Below are positions 14,744 through 21,545 of a stretch of DNA of 21,618 nt, piece by piece. The stretch is from a virus. A program made the translations under genes and the position numbers. Positions within the stretch are counted from its first letter, which is position 1; each line of letters begins with the position of its first letter. The notes beneath the pieces are model-generated. The model was not told the origin of the DNA, did no database searches, and saw nothing but the letters and a program-made list of their open reading frames with translations. The DNA lies in IMG/VR virus record IMGVR_UViG_3300025425_001035, positions 1-21,618 of that record. The stretch is one strand, 5' to 3'.

Positions 14744-15617
14744 AAACAATAAATTCGTAGATGTACCATTAATAAAAGATGTAAGATACCTTTTGTTAAA
14801 TCAAATAACGGCCTATGGTTATATTGCCAGAGGTACTGGTCAAGCTACCAATGAGTTAGATAAACTTGAATATGACCATAGAGAATGGGTCAAAGAGATT
14901 ATAGACCTATCAGATTTTCCTCATTTCTACTTCACTAACGGTACTACAGACGCAATACATCATTGGCGAATCACAGAAACTAGACCATGGCAAAAATTAT
15001 GTTATGGTGAATATCAATATATGGATATGATAGGACCGGAAGGAACAGTTTGTTGTGATGTACCAGGTCAATATATGAAAGATGGTCGTTCAGCATTGCC
15101 ATCTATCATAGACAAAGATAAACCTTTATACATTTCCATACCGTCAGCCGCTGATGGTAATTTTTTTAATCCACAAGAAAGAGGACCTATTGAGGCACCT
15201 GTAATATTAGATTGCACATATATTGGTGCAACAGATAAACAAAAAATAGATGTTCCTAAAAATACTGAACAAGTCTTTTTTAGTTTCTCAAAAGGATTTG
15301 GTGCAGTAGGTCAAAGACTAGGTTTAGTATATACAAAAGAACCACATCCAACTTTAGAAAGATTAAAAAGTGTAGAGTGTTGGAATTATAATGGTGTACA
15401 AACAATAGACTTATTAATAAAGAATTTTGCAGTAGATGATATGTGGAAAAAATATAGAGAAAAACAATTAGAGGTTTGTGAAAAATATAATTTTGAACCA
15501 TCTGACTGTTATTTTTTAGCAACAACAAAAGACCAATATTATAAGGAGAGAAGACGAATGAGATGGAATGATAATGCTAGAATTTGTATCACTCCACTAT
15601 TAGGAGATATTGAATGA
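14718..15617 (+). CDS. Fold-type I PLP-dependent enzyme (aminotransferase-like)
   Basis: The 299-residue protein shows a compact aminotransferase pattern. TNGTTDAIHHW at 73-83 is the phosphate-side helix start. VILDCTYIGA at 162-171 carries D165 at the ring nitrogen. FFSFSKGFGAVGQRLG at 187-202 has the Schiff-base lysine K192 and the R200 seen in class I/II aminotransferases. It is not of the DegT type found at 10199. Usual class I proteins have about 380-420 residues, so the small domain is reduced. An aminotransferase, decarboxylase or lyase role is possible. The start at 14718 overlaps the desaturase gene by 26 bases; the stop overlaps the next ATG (ATGA), which has a good AGGAGA at 15602-15607. 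Confidence 0.72.
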   Translation: MNQTKEILKNNKFVDVPLIKDVRYLLLNQITAYGYIARGTGQATNELDKLEYDHREWVKEIIDLSDFPHFYFTNGTTDAIHHWRITETRPWQKLCYGEYQYMDMIGPEGTVCCDVPGQYMKDGRSALPSIIDKDKPLYISIPSAADGNFFNPQERGPIEAPVILDCTYIGATDKQKIDVPKNTEQVFFSFSKGFGAVGQRLGLVYTKEPHPTLERLKSVECWNYNGVQTIDLLIKNFAVDDMWKKYREKQLEVCEKYNFEPSDCYFLATTKDQYYKERRRMRWNDNARICITPLLGDIE

Positions 15618-16438
15618 AACAAATATTAGACTATACGAAAAACGACTTTAAAGATTTAGTTACAAAGATTGTAAAAGATGGACAAGTTGTATTGCATGAA
15701 CAAAACCTAACACAACAAGAGTTGACCAAAGTTTGTGAGAGAATGGGTAATGTAGAAACAAATGACTACTTTATGAATCCTAAAGGCGCACCAGCAATTA
15801 GTATTGTGTCAGGTCAATTAGATAAAGATAAAAAACCAATAGGAATGTTCAGAGACCAAGAGTTACAATGGCATGCCAACGGAACAGGCAGACATGAATT
15901 CAAAGAAATATGTGTAGGTCTTTATTGTGTGTATGAATGTGTTGATACAGTTCTTTCCATAAACAATAATTGTGAAGCATTTGCAGGTCTATCAAATGAA
16001 AAGAAAGAGTTTTATAGAAACATAGATGTAAAACTTGACAATTCAGGACCTAGAGCTAGACTATGGCCAAAAGATAGTGACTATGAAGGAGTTGGTGAAG
16101 ATACTTTTAGGGTGGGTCAAGAACATTATCAAGAAACTGTTGATAGAAGACCTTTAGTAGAAAAACATCCTTTTGATGGTCGAGAGTATCTATACTTTAT
16201 GGTGCCTTACATAGTAAAAGCATTTACAAAAGATGGTACTGAAATAGAAGACTTTGAAGATTTTTATAATACATTATGGAACGATATGATTAAATCCAAG
16301 TATCAATATCATCATGTATTTAAAGTAGGTGATTTGTTGTTTATGGACCAACTAAATACAATTCATAGACGGTCACCTATTAAAGATAAAGACAGACAAT
16401 TATGGAGAACGGCATTTGATTACAGCAATTTCATTTAG
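15614..16438 (+). CDS. TauD/TfdA-type oxygenase-like protein with Asn in the metal motif
   Basis: The 274-residue protein follows the TauD layout. GMFRDQELQWHANGTGRHE at 77-95 is the first metal segment, and FMDQLNTIHRRSP at 243-255 holds the distal H251. RQLWRTAFDY at 261-270 holds the Arg that binds 2-oxoglutarate (R261 or R265). The first motif reads H87-A-N89, with AAC at 15878-15880, where TauD-type hydroxylases have HxD. Loss of that carboxylate occurs in Fe halogenases, where Ala or Gly leaves room for halide. Here Asn could mean altered chemistry or lost activity. The protein at 18054-18863 has the same change and about the same length, so the two are paralogues. Its ATG overlaps the previous stop. 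Confidence 0.8.
   Translation: MKQILDYTKNDFKDLVTKIVKDGQVVLHEQNLTQQELTKVCERMGNVETNDYFMNPKGAPAISIVSGQLDKDKKPIGMFRDQELQWHANGTGRHEFKEICVGLYCVYECVDTVLSINNNCEAFAGLSNEKKEFYRNIDVKLDNSGPRARLWPKDSDYEGVGEDTFRVGQEHYQETVDRRPLVEKHPFDGREYLYFMVPYIVKAFTKDGTEIEDFEDFYNTLWNDMIKSKYQYHHVFKVGDLLFMDQLNTIHRRSPIKDKDRQLWRTAFDYSNFI
16404..16407 (+). promoter_or_regulatory. Ribosome binding site supporting a TTG start
   Basis: GGAG lies eight bases before the TTG at 16416, inside the end of the preceding gene. It supports the TTG as the start of the FMN reductase-like gene over the later ATG at 16455. Confidence 0.5.
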
Positions 16439-16991
16439 TTATAGTGACGACTCTATGAATTATAGAGGTTTAAAATTAATGAATCATTTTTTAAACTTTG
16501 ATAATTTAGTAAAGATTAATTTACCTATTTGTAATGTCAATGGACCTGAAGGACAAACACCGGAAGAGTTAGATGATTTACATGTGAAGATTAAAGGTAG
16601 TGATAAACTAGTTTTTGCTATACCAGAATACTCTGGTCATTATAGTGTAGGATTTAAAAACTTTATGGATTGGTTAGTTGTAAAATCAAATTATAATGCA
16701 GACTTAGGTCAAGATTATTGCATTACAGATAAACCAATATATGTAATTACATTTACACCATCTAAAGAGGGTGCTGGTGACAGACACTTTGATATGACAA
16801 AAGAGTTAATAGAAAAGTTAGGTGGTAAGGTAAAGAAAATGTATGTAAAAAATGATTGTTGGGATAACTTAAAACCTGATAACTTAAATTTTGTTGAAAA
16901 AGAAAGTAAAGAAATATTAAGAAGTTCAATGAAAAATGAAGTCAACGGTTGGATTAAAAAATATAATGAATGGAATGATAAATGGAAATAA
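16416..16991 (+). CDS. NADPH-dependent FMN reductase-like flavoprotein
   Basis: The 191-residue protein has the flavodoxin-like fold of FMN reductases. The first strand and phosphate loop are ITAISFSYSDDSMNYRG at 2-18. LVFAIPEYSGHYSVGFKNFMDW at 65-86 matches the flavin-side P-x-Y-x-x-x-x-x-G-x-K-N-x-x-D-W segment. The start appears to be TTG at 16416: the first strand would be lost from the next ATG (16455), and GGAG lies eight bases upstream. Such enzymes pass electrons from NAD(P)H to FMN or to partner proteins. Neighbours include oxygenases, a desaturase and a peroxiredoxin, so it could serve as an electron supply. It overlaps its neighbours by 23 and 10 bases. Confidence 0.75.
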   Translation: MITAISFSYSDDSMNYRGLKLMNHFLNFDNLVKINLPICNVNGPEGQTPEELDDLHVKIKGSDKLVFAIPEYSGHYSVGFKNFMDWLVVKSNYNADLGQDYCITDKPIYVITFTPSKEGAGDRHFDMTKELIEKLGGKVKKMYVKNDCWDNLKPDNLNFVEKESKEILRSSMKNEVNGWIKKYNEWNDKWK

Positions 16992-17404
16992 AAGCTTTAT
17001 ACTACTTAAAAGATGGTCATATTAAATCATATGAATTAGATACTAATAAAACAATTATTATGTGTGGTATTCCTGGCGCATTTACTAGTGATTGCACATA
17101 TAAACATTTACCAGGTTTTGTAAACAACTTGCAATATTTAAAAGATAAAGGTATTGATAAGGTTGTATTTGTAGGTGTGAATGACGCTTATGTTATGCAT
17201 GAATGGAATAAATTACATGGCCATGAAGACATTGATAGTGTATCAGACCCATTGGCTAAGTTCGCCAAGTCTATAAAAAAAGATGTAGATTGGGGAGAAA
17301 GTTTTGGTGTAAGAAGTCACAGATATGCCTATCTTATTGAGAATGGAAAAATAACAAAAGAATTTAAAGACGCATTGATTGAAGGTATTAAAAAAGAATT
17401 ATGA
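16982..17404 (+). CDS. Peroxiredoxin (Prx5-type)
   Basis: The 140-residue protein carries PGAFTSDCTYKHLPGF at 31-46, the Prx5/AhpC-TSA active site with T35 and peroxidatic C38. VVFVGVNDAYVMHEW at 61-75 is a Prx5 hallmark, and R111/R114 in GVRSHRYAYLIENG fit the catalytic Arg. No second Cys suits a resolving role, so it should be of the 1-Cys type and need an outside thiol. It is a little short (about 160 is usual). It would reduce H2O2 or organic peroxides in the cytosol, which makes sense next to several O2-using enzymes and a flavin reductase. It overlaps its neighbours by 10 and 4 bases. Confidence 0.88.
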   Translation: MEIKALYYLKDGHIKSYELDTNKTIIMCGIPGAFTSDCTYKHLPGFVNNLQYLKDKGIDKVVFVGVNDAYVMHEWNKLHGHEDIDSVSDPLAKFAKSIKKDVDWGESFGVRSHRYAYLIENGKITKEFKDALIEGIKKEL

Positions 17405-18057
17405 TAAAAGGTATTGCTGAGTATCTTGACATTGACATTGATAAAGATTTATTTCTTTCAATGTATAATAAAGTTAAGATAGAAAACAATAATACATTTG
17501 GTAAAACTCCATTTGTTAGTTATTCTTTAGAAGAGAATAGAACAGGTAAACCTACAGGTTATGAAAAAGTATTTGACCCTATATTATCTCAACATAGAAA
17601 AGTACATACTAACTATCAATTCAGGTCGACAGGTTTTAATACAGCAGATAGTACAGAGAAAGATGTCTTTGCTCACACAGATATAGATTTAGATACTGAA
17701 CATCCAAATGGTTACAATATTGTTGTTCCTGTATTAGGCAATTCTCGTATAGATTATTTTGAAACTATAGATGAAGAAGTTTACTTACCAGAAAAAAATG
17801 CTCATGGTCATGCTTACTACCATGAATTTTATGCTCAGAAAGAATTGGGTCAAGGCACACCTGAATTTGAAAAGTTTTTGAGTAATAGAAAGATAGGTCA
17901 TATTATTGTTGATAAACCTTTATTAATACAAACCACCATTATGCATAGAGTGGTAGTTACAGAGGCGCCTAGATGTGCTTGGGTAACAAGATGGAATAAT
18001 ATACCTAAAGATGTAAGCTTTCAAGAATTTAAACAGAGGGTAGAAAATATATTATGA
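17401..18057 (+). CDS. Fe(II)-dependent oxygenase-like protein with complete HxD...H
   Basis: The 218-residue protein looks like a cupin-fold Fe(II) oxygenase. FAHTD at 90-94 gives H92 and D94; YNIVVPVLGNSRIDYFE at 105-121 forms core strands; IIVDKPLLIQTTIMHRVVVTEAPRCAWVTRW at 168-198 includes the distal H182 and R191, the probable 2-oxoglutarate contact. Unlike the two TauD-type neighbours, its carboxylate is intact. A His-rich insert lies at about 135-142 (HGHAYYH). It overlaps both flanking genes by four bases, and sits between the peroxiredoxin and the second TauD-type gene. The substrate is unknown; it does not group clearly with the other oxygenases here. Confidence 0.65.
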   Translation: MIKGIAEYLDIDIDKDLFLSMYNKVKIENNNTFGKTPFVSYSLEENRTGKPTGYEKVFDPILSQHRKVHTNYQFRSTGFNTADSTEKDVFAHTDIDLDTEHPNGYNIVVPVLGNSRIDYFETIDEEVYLPEKNAHGHAYYHEFYAQKELGQGTPEFEKFLSNRKIGHIIVDKPLLIQTTIMHRVVVTEAPRCAWVTRWNNIPKDVSFQEFKQRVENIL

Positions 18058-18863
18058 TTAATCCAGAAAAAATTGATGTACAAATTAAAGAGTTCTCAAA
18101 AGAACAATTGATTGATATATCTAAAGGTATACACAAACAAGGTGTAACAGTATTCTATAATCAAAAATTAAATGAAACAGAATATACAAATGTAATGAAG
18201 AAGTTTGGTGAGTGTGAAACACCTAATTTGTTTATGAATCCTAAAGAGTATCCAGAAATCTTTTTAGTTACAGGTAAAAAAGTAGATGGTAAAAAATTAG
18301 GCATGTTTGGTGATACAGAATTAGGTTGGCATTCTAACGGTAATTCAAGACATCTTATAGATAAAATATTGATTGCTTTGTATTGTGTAAAAGAAGATAT
18401 TAATACAACTTTAAGTGTTTGTAATACTCAACAACCTTTTTATGATATGTCTAAAGATGAACAAGAATATTATCGTTCAATTACAATTAGACTTAAATTT
18501 AAAAACAATACAATATACGATTTAGAAGAAGGCGACCCCGAGTTAGAGTTTATGAGTAAAAACAAAGGTAGTATTCGTAAGTTAGTTGGTCAACATCCAC
18601 ATACTGGTTTAGAATACTTTTATTTTCCTTATCATTTTATAACTAAAGCATGGCAAGGTAAAAAACAAATTGACGCTGAAGAGATGATTAATAAGTTAAT
18701 GCCTAAAATATTTAAATCACAATATCAATATCATCATATATTTAAAGAAGGAGATTTGTTATTAATGGACCAATTTACAAGTTTACACCGTAGAACACCA
18801 GTTATGGATAACAATCGTTTATTATGGCGAATAGCATCGGATTTTAAAAATGTCTATAAGTAA
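18054..18863 (+). CDS. Second TauD/TfdA-type oxygenase-like protein with Asn in the metal motif
   Basis: This 269-residue protein parallels that at 15614-16438 throughout. Shared segments include MNPKxxPxI near residue 61, GMFxDxEL then WHxNGxxRH at 92-100, LYCVxE, QYQYHHxFKxGDLLxMDQ and xHRRxPxxDxxRxLWRxAxDxxN. The metal motif is H93-S-N95, with AAC at 18336-18338, again Asn in place of Asp. H245 and R255/R259 complete the expected site. Keeping the Asn in both copies while other residues have drifted suggests that it is selected, not decay. The gene overlaps its neighbours by 4 and 14 bases. The two could act in turn on one substrate, or as a heterodimer. Confidence 0.8.
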   Translation: MINPEKIDVQIKEFSKEQLIDISKGIHKQGVTVFYNQKLNETEYTNVMKKFGECETPNLFMNPKEYPEIFLVTGKKVDGKKLGMFGDTELGWHSNGNSRHLIDKILIALYCVKEDINTTLSVCNTQQPFYDMSKDEQEYYRSITIRLKFKNNTIYDLEEGDPELEFMSKNKGSIRKLVGQHPHTGLEYFYFPYHFITKAWQGKKQIDAEEMINKLMPKIFKSQYQYHHIFKEGDLLLMDQFTSLHRRTPVMDNNRLLWRIASDFKNVYK

Positions 18864-19458
18864 AGAAGTGCCTTGGCCAAAAATCGTAACTGACTCTGGT
18901 GAAATACCCATGAAAAGAAGATATGCATTTAGAGATATGTCATATCTCGACACAATAGAAGCAAGACCTATTTTTGAAACACAATCAGATATAATAATTA
19001 AAAATAATTTCAAAGGTATTGTAGATATAGGTTGTAGGCATGGACCTATTAACGACTTTCTACATGAAAAGAATTACAAAGACTATGAGTATTATGGTTT
19101 TGATACATCACCTGAACCTATAGAGTTAGCACAAAAAAGATGGCCAAACTATCAATATGAAGTTAGAGATTGGGCAACATTAAAAAAGGTTAATTTTAAT
19201 GTCGATTGTATAATTTTTAGTGGTGTATTGTTATATGAAAAAGACCATTATAAAATGTTTACTAATATTATGAAATATTATAATTGTAATAATGCAGTAA
19301 TTCAAGAGCCTTATCACAATCAAAAGTATTACGAAGAAAGATTAAAATTAAAATCAATTACAAATGATATGCAACAATATAGTTTTTGGGAAGAACACAT
19401 TGTAGAGGCAGAAATTTTTTGTGGTAGAAGATTAGTCGCCCACGCTAAATTACTATGA
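18850..19458 (+). CDS. Class I SAM-dependent methyltransferase
   Basis: The 202-residue protein has a clear SAM-binding core: IVDIGCRHGPINDFL at 57-71 (motif I, DxGCxxG), YYGFDTSPEPIELAQKRW at 81-98 with D85 for the ribose, YEVRDWATL at 103-111, and IIFSGVLLYEKDHY at about 116-129 as motif IV and post-motif helix. The first 45 residues form a cap that would contact the substrate (MKRRYAFRDMSYLDT). It differs from the methyltransferase at 6361. It overlaps the TauD-type gene by 14 bases and the next gene by four. O- or N-methylation of the pathway product is the likely job; substrate unknown. Confidence 0.82.
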   Translation: MSISKEVPWPKIVTDSGEIPMKRRYAFRDMSYLDTIEARPIFETQSDIIIKNNFKGIVDIGCRHGPINDFLHEKNYKDYEYYGFDTSPEPIELAQKRWPNYQYEVRDWATLKKVNFNVDCIIFSGVLLYEKDHYKMFTNIMKYYNCNNAVIQEPYHNQKYYEERLKLKSITNDMQQYSFWEEHIVEAEIFCGRRLVAHAKLL

Positions 19459-20036
19459 TTGTAAAAAGATATTCAGAGGACCCCAATAAGTATTGGCCAA
19501 TGATTGAAAGGTTTAGACTACAGACCTTTGAAGAAGGTAATGATAGTTTAACACATAAGAAGTACAATCCAGATAATCCTGAAATAGAAACATGGTTAAC
19601 TTTTAAAGATGATAAACTAATATCTATATCAGCCGCCGAAAGTTCACACTATACAAATGACTCTGATATTGCAGTTAGAGTTTGTCGTTATCATATACTA
19701 AAAGAGTTTAGACATACTCATTGTGGTTTAATTATGGCTGAACACCAAATAAAGTGGGCAAGAGAAAGAGGATTTAAAATATTATATATCACACATGACA
19801 TAAGAAATAAAGCCATAAATAACCTATATCAAAGAAAAAAGATGATGACTGATAAAGAGTTTAAAAAGTTTATAACAGGAGAATGGTGGACAAAACTACA
19901 ATTAGAGAAAGGTTTTTTATTCACTACAGGAAAGATGTTACAATATGTGTATAGCATTAGACTACAAGGTGATTTTGATTGGCAACCTGAATCAGATTTT
20001 ATAATTAAAAGGAAACATGATGGACAAATTATCTAA
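19455..20036 (+). CDS. GNAT-like acyltransferase
   Basis: The 193-residue protein matches the GNAT layout. WLTFKDDKLISISAAESS at about 47-64 gives beta-4-like strands, and RVCRYHILKEFRHTHCGLIMAEHQIKWARERGFK at 75-108 fits the strand, acetyl-CoA pyrophosphate loop and helix (motif A). ILYITHD with NKAINNLYQRKK at 109-129 fits motif B. The loop lacks the ideal Q/R-x-x-G-x-G/A, so the assignment is moderate. Family members transfer an acyl group, usually acetyl, to an amine; an amino sugar from the DegT enzyme is an attractive but unproved acceptor. The ATG overlaps the methyltransferase stop as ATGA; the 3' end overlaps the next gene by 20 bases. Confidence 0.6.
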   Translation: MIVKRYSEDPNKYWPMIERFRLQTFEEGNDSLTHKKYNPDNPEIETWLTFKDDKLISISAAESSHYTNDSDIAVRVCRYHILKEFRHTHCGLIMAEHQIKWARERGFKILYITHDIRNKAINNLYQRKKMMTDKEFKKFITGEWWTKLQLEKGFLFTTGKMLQYVYSIRLQGDFDWQPESDFIIKRKHDGQII

Positions 20037-20643
20037 ACACAGTTTACCAACAGTAAAAGAATTAAATCTTAATATAGATTTGGATAAGTTAAGAAAGGCT
20101 ACAGACGAGTTGGCTGAAAAGTTTACAGATGTGAGGTCTGCTAATCCTATGTTATGTATGAACCATGAGGAGTTGGTCAAAAGTGTATATGATAATTTTG
20201 AACAAATCAATTTGACTACACCAAGTGAGATATTGCCACATACTACAAGTATAAAAGAAAGATTGAGAAGAAAAGAAGAACACCTATATAATATACCTAC
20301 ACCAGAATATACAGGTAGTTATTTTGAGGAGATAGTTACTCAATGTAAATCTCCAGCTAGTAGAATTAGAATTACAAAATTGGCACCAGGCAAAATGATA
20401 CCATGGCATGTTGATTATGATGTATCGTATGGGGTACGAGTTATTGTTCCTATCTATGGAGATACAAATGTTATTAATCTATTTAAAAGAGATAATAAAA
20501 TAGAAGCATATAATCTTAAAAATGGAGTTGCCAATTTCTTAAATATAGGTTATACTCACGGTGTCGTGTCTATGAGTAAAAAGGCTAGGTTAGCTTTGAT
20601 GTTTACATTAAATGGCACAAAAGACATAGAAAAACTATTATAA
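20017..20643 (+). CDS. Fe(II)/2-oxoglutarate oxygenase-like protein (aspartyl/asparaginyl hydroxylase type)
   Basis: The 208-residue protein has the full small-oxygenase site: MIPWHVDYD with H131 and D133, RVIVPIYGD at 141-149 as core strand, and NFLNIGYTHGVVSMSKKARLALMF with distal H181 and the 2-oxoglutarate Arg R191. It resembles the protein at 13461-14078 in domain layout but keeps the Arg that one lacks. Residues 1-95 are a helical N-terminal part with no clear relative. Two adjacent ATGs (20017 and 20020) can start it; AAGGA just upstream fits the second slightly better. It is the last gene of the rightward enzyme run, after which a late promoter and virion genes follow. Confidence 0.75.
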   Translation: MMDKLSKHSLPTVKELNLNIDLDKLRKATDELAEKFTDVRSANPMLCMNHEELVKSVYDNFEQINLTTPSEILPHTTSIKERLRRKEEHLYNIPTPEYTGSYFEEIVTQCKSPASRIRITKLAPGKMIPWHVDYDVSYGVRVIVPIYGDTNVINLFKRDNKIEAYNLKNGVANFLNIGYTHGVVSMSKKARLALMFTLNGTKDIEKLL

Positions 20644-20646
20644 ATA
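20639..20646 (+). promoter_or_regulatory. T4-like late promoter box
   Basis: An exact TATAAATA overlaps the stop of the last oxygenase gene and stands 20 bases before the ATG at 20667. The leader carries AGGAG at 20656-20660. The layout matches that at 21232, so both probably fire as late promoters for virion genes. Confidence 0.7.
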
Positions 20647-20666
20647 TAAGCTAATAGGAGATAATT

Positions 20667-20870
20667 ATGAATACAGTAATGATTGATGGCAAAGAGTTTG
20701 ATGTCGCAAAATTGAGTCCTGAATTGCAGAATTACTTAACGGTAAGACAAGAAATTCAGTTATCAAAGATTAGACACACCTTAGAGCTTGAAAAGATTGA
20801 TGTTTTAACAGCACATTATAATCAAAAAATTGCAGAATTAGTAAAAAAAGAAATACCAGAAGAGAAATAA
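20667..20870 (+). CDS. Small helical protein, DUF6447-like
   Basis: The 67-residue protein begins with a short beta hairpin (TVMIDGKEFDVAKLSPE), followed by one long charged helix to the C-terminus (LTVRQEIQLSKIRHTLELEKIDVLTAHYNQ). The IDGKEYDV-start-plus-helix pattern resembles the small DUF6447 family of marine bacteria and phages; this match is from memory and is tentative. No function is known. It has its own late promoter and a strong AGGAG, so it should be well expressed late in infection. Three bases separate it from the next virion-type gene. Confidence 0.7.
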   Translation: MNTVMIDGKEFDVAKLSPELQNYLTVRQEIQLSKIRHTLELEKIDVLTAHYNQKIAELVKKEIPEEK

Positions 20871-20873
20871 TAG

Positions 20874-21215
20874 ATGGCCGCAATAGCAAACTTAACATTA
20901 GACCAAGGCGCAACATTTAATTCAGATGTTACAGTCAAAGACGCAAATGGAAATGCTTTCGATTTGACAGGATATACAGCTGCCGCTAAGATGGCTAAGG
21001 GTTATTCGTCAACTAGAACAAGAACAGTTATTACAACAACTGTTAATGGTGACCCTACAACAGGTATTGTCACACTCTCATTAACAGCTGATGAAACAGC
21101 AGCTCTTGATGGCGAAAGATATCTTTACGATTTAGAGATTTTACAGACTTCTACTAGTACCGTTACTAGAGTTATTGAAGGTATTATTACAGTTCGACCA
21201 CAAGTATCCATTTAA
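20874..21215 (+). CDS. Virion structural-type protein with small beta domain
   Basis: The 113-residue protein has a Thr/Ala/Asp-rich, strand-rich sequence. The segment LDQGATFNSDVTVKDANGNA (8-27) then FDLTGYTAAAKMAKGY (29-44) is a form I associate with small structural or baseplate-associated proteins in marine T4-like phages and with Ig-like beta domains. YLYDLEILQ and VIEGIITVRPQ form the last strands. No catalytic residues are seen. The gene follows the small helical protein after three bases and probably shares its transcript. A tail, baseplate or capsid-decoration role is inferred. Confidence 0.72.
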   Translation: MAAIANLTLDQGATFNSDVTVKDANGNAFDLTGYTAAAKMAKGYSSTRTRTVITTTVNGDPTTGIVTLSLTADETAALDGERYLYDLEILQTSTSTVTRVIEGIITVRPQVSI

Positions 21216-21231
21216 TTCGCAGTTTTATTAT

Positions 21232-21239
21232 TATAAATA
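21232..21239 (+). promoter_or_regulatory. T4-like late promoter box
   Basis: An exact TATAAATA stands 18 bases before the ATG at 21258, in the 42-base gap after the previous gene. AGGAGA at 21245-21250 follows. The box-to-ribosome-site arrangement repeats that at 20639. Confidence 0.72.
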
Positions 21240-21257
21240 TAGATAGGAGAGAATTAT

Positions 21258-21536
21258 ATGGCAGATATTACAGCTACTGTAGGACAAAATAATAGTACAA
21301 CAGCTAATATTGGTGTTAATACGGCCTCTGGTCCTCAAACGGTATCAGTTTCCCTACCCTCAGCTCAGGCTGCTCAAAATTCTTCTCTTCAATTAAAACT
21401 GCTCGGTGATGTTGATACAACTACATTAGATGATGGAGCGTTATTACAATATAGGTCAAGTGATGGAAAGTTTGTAGCTAGAACAGAAATATCTACTACA
21501 ACAGGTACATTGACCTTAAACGCAGGAGCATTTTAG
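21258..21536 (+). CDS. Small virion-type protein
   Basis: The 92-residue protein is rich in Thr, Ser, Ala, Gln and Leu. It starts MADITATVGQNNSTT and has a middle segment KLLGDVDTTTLDDGALLQYRSSDGKFVAR at about 47-75. That LGDVD-to-G-ALLQYxSxxGKF form is common in fibre and other structural proteins of marine T4-like phages. The C-terminus (TLTLNAGAF) is strand-like. It has its own late promoter and good ribosome site. It is short for a fibre, so it may be a small head or tail fibre component. No enzyme motif is seen. Confidence 0.72.
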   Translation: MADITATVGQNNSTTANIGVNTASGPQTVSVSLPSAQAAQNSSLQLKLLGDVDTTTLDDGALLQYRSSDGKFVARTEISTTTGTLTLNAGAF

Positions 21537-21545
21537 GAGTTTTAG

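Noticed and set aside
19812-19822. A CATAAATA late-box-like sequence in the GNAT-like gene
   Set aside because: It is about 200 bases from the next start with no ribosome-site cassette; chance is likely in AT-rich coding sequence.
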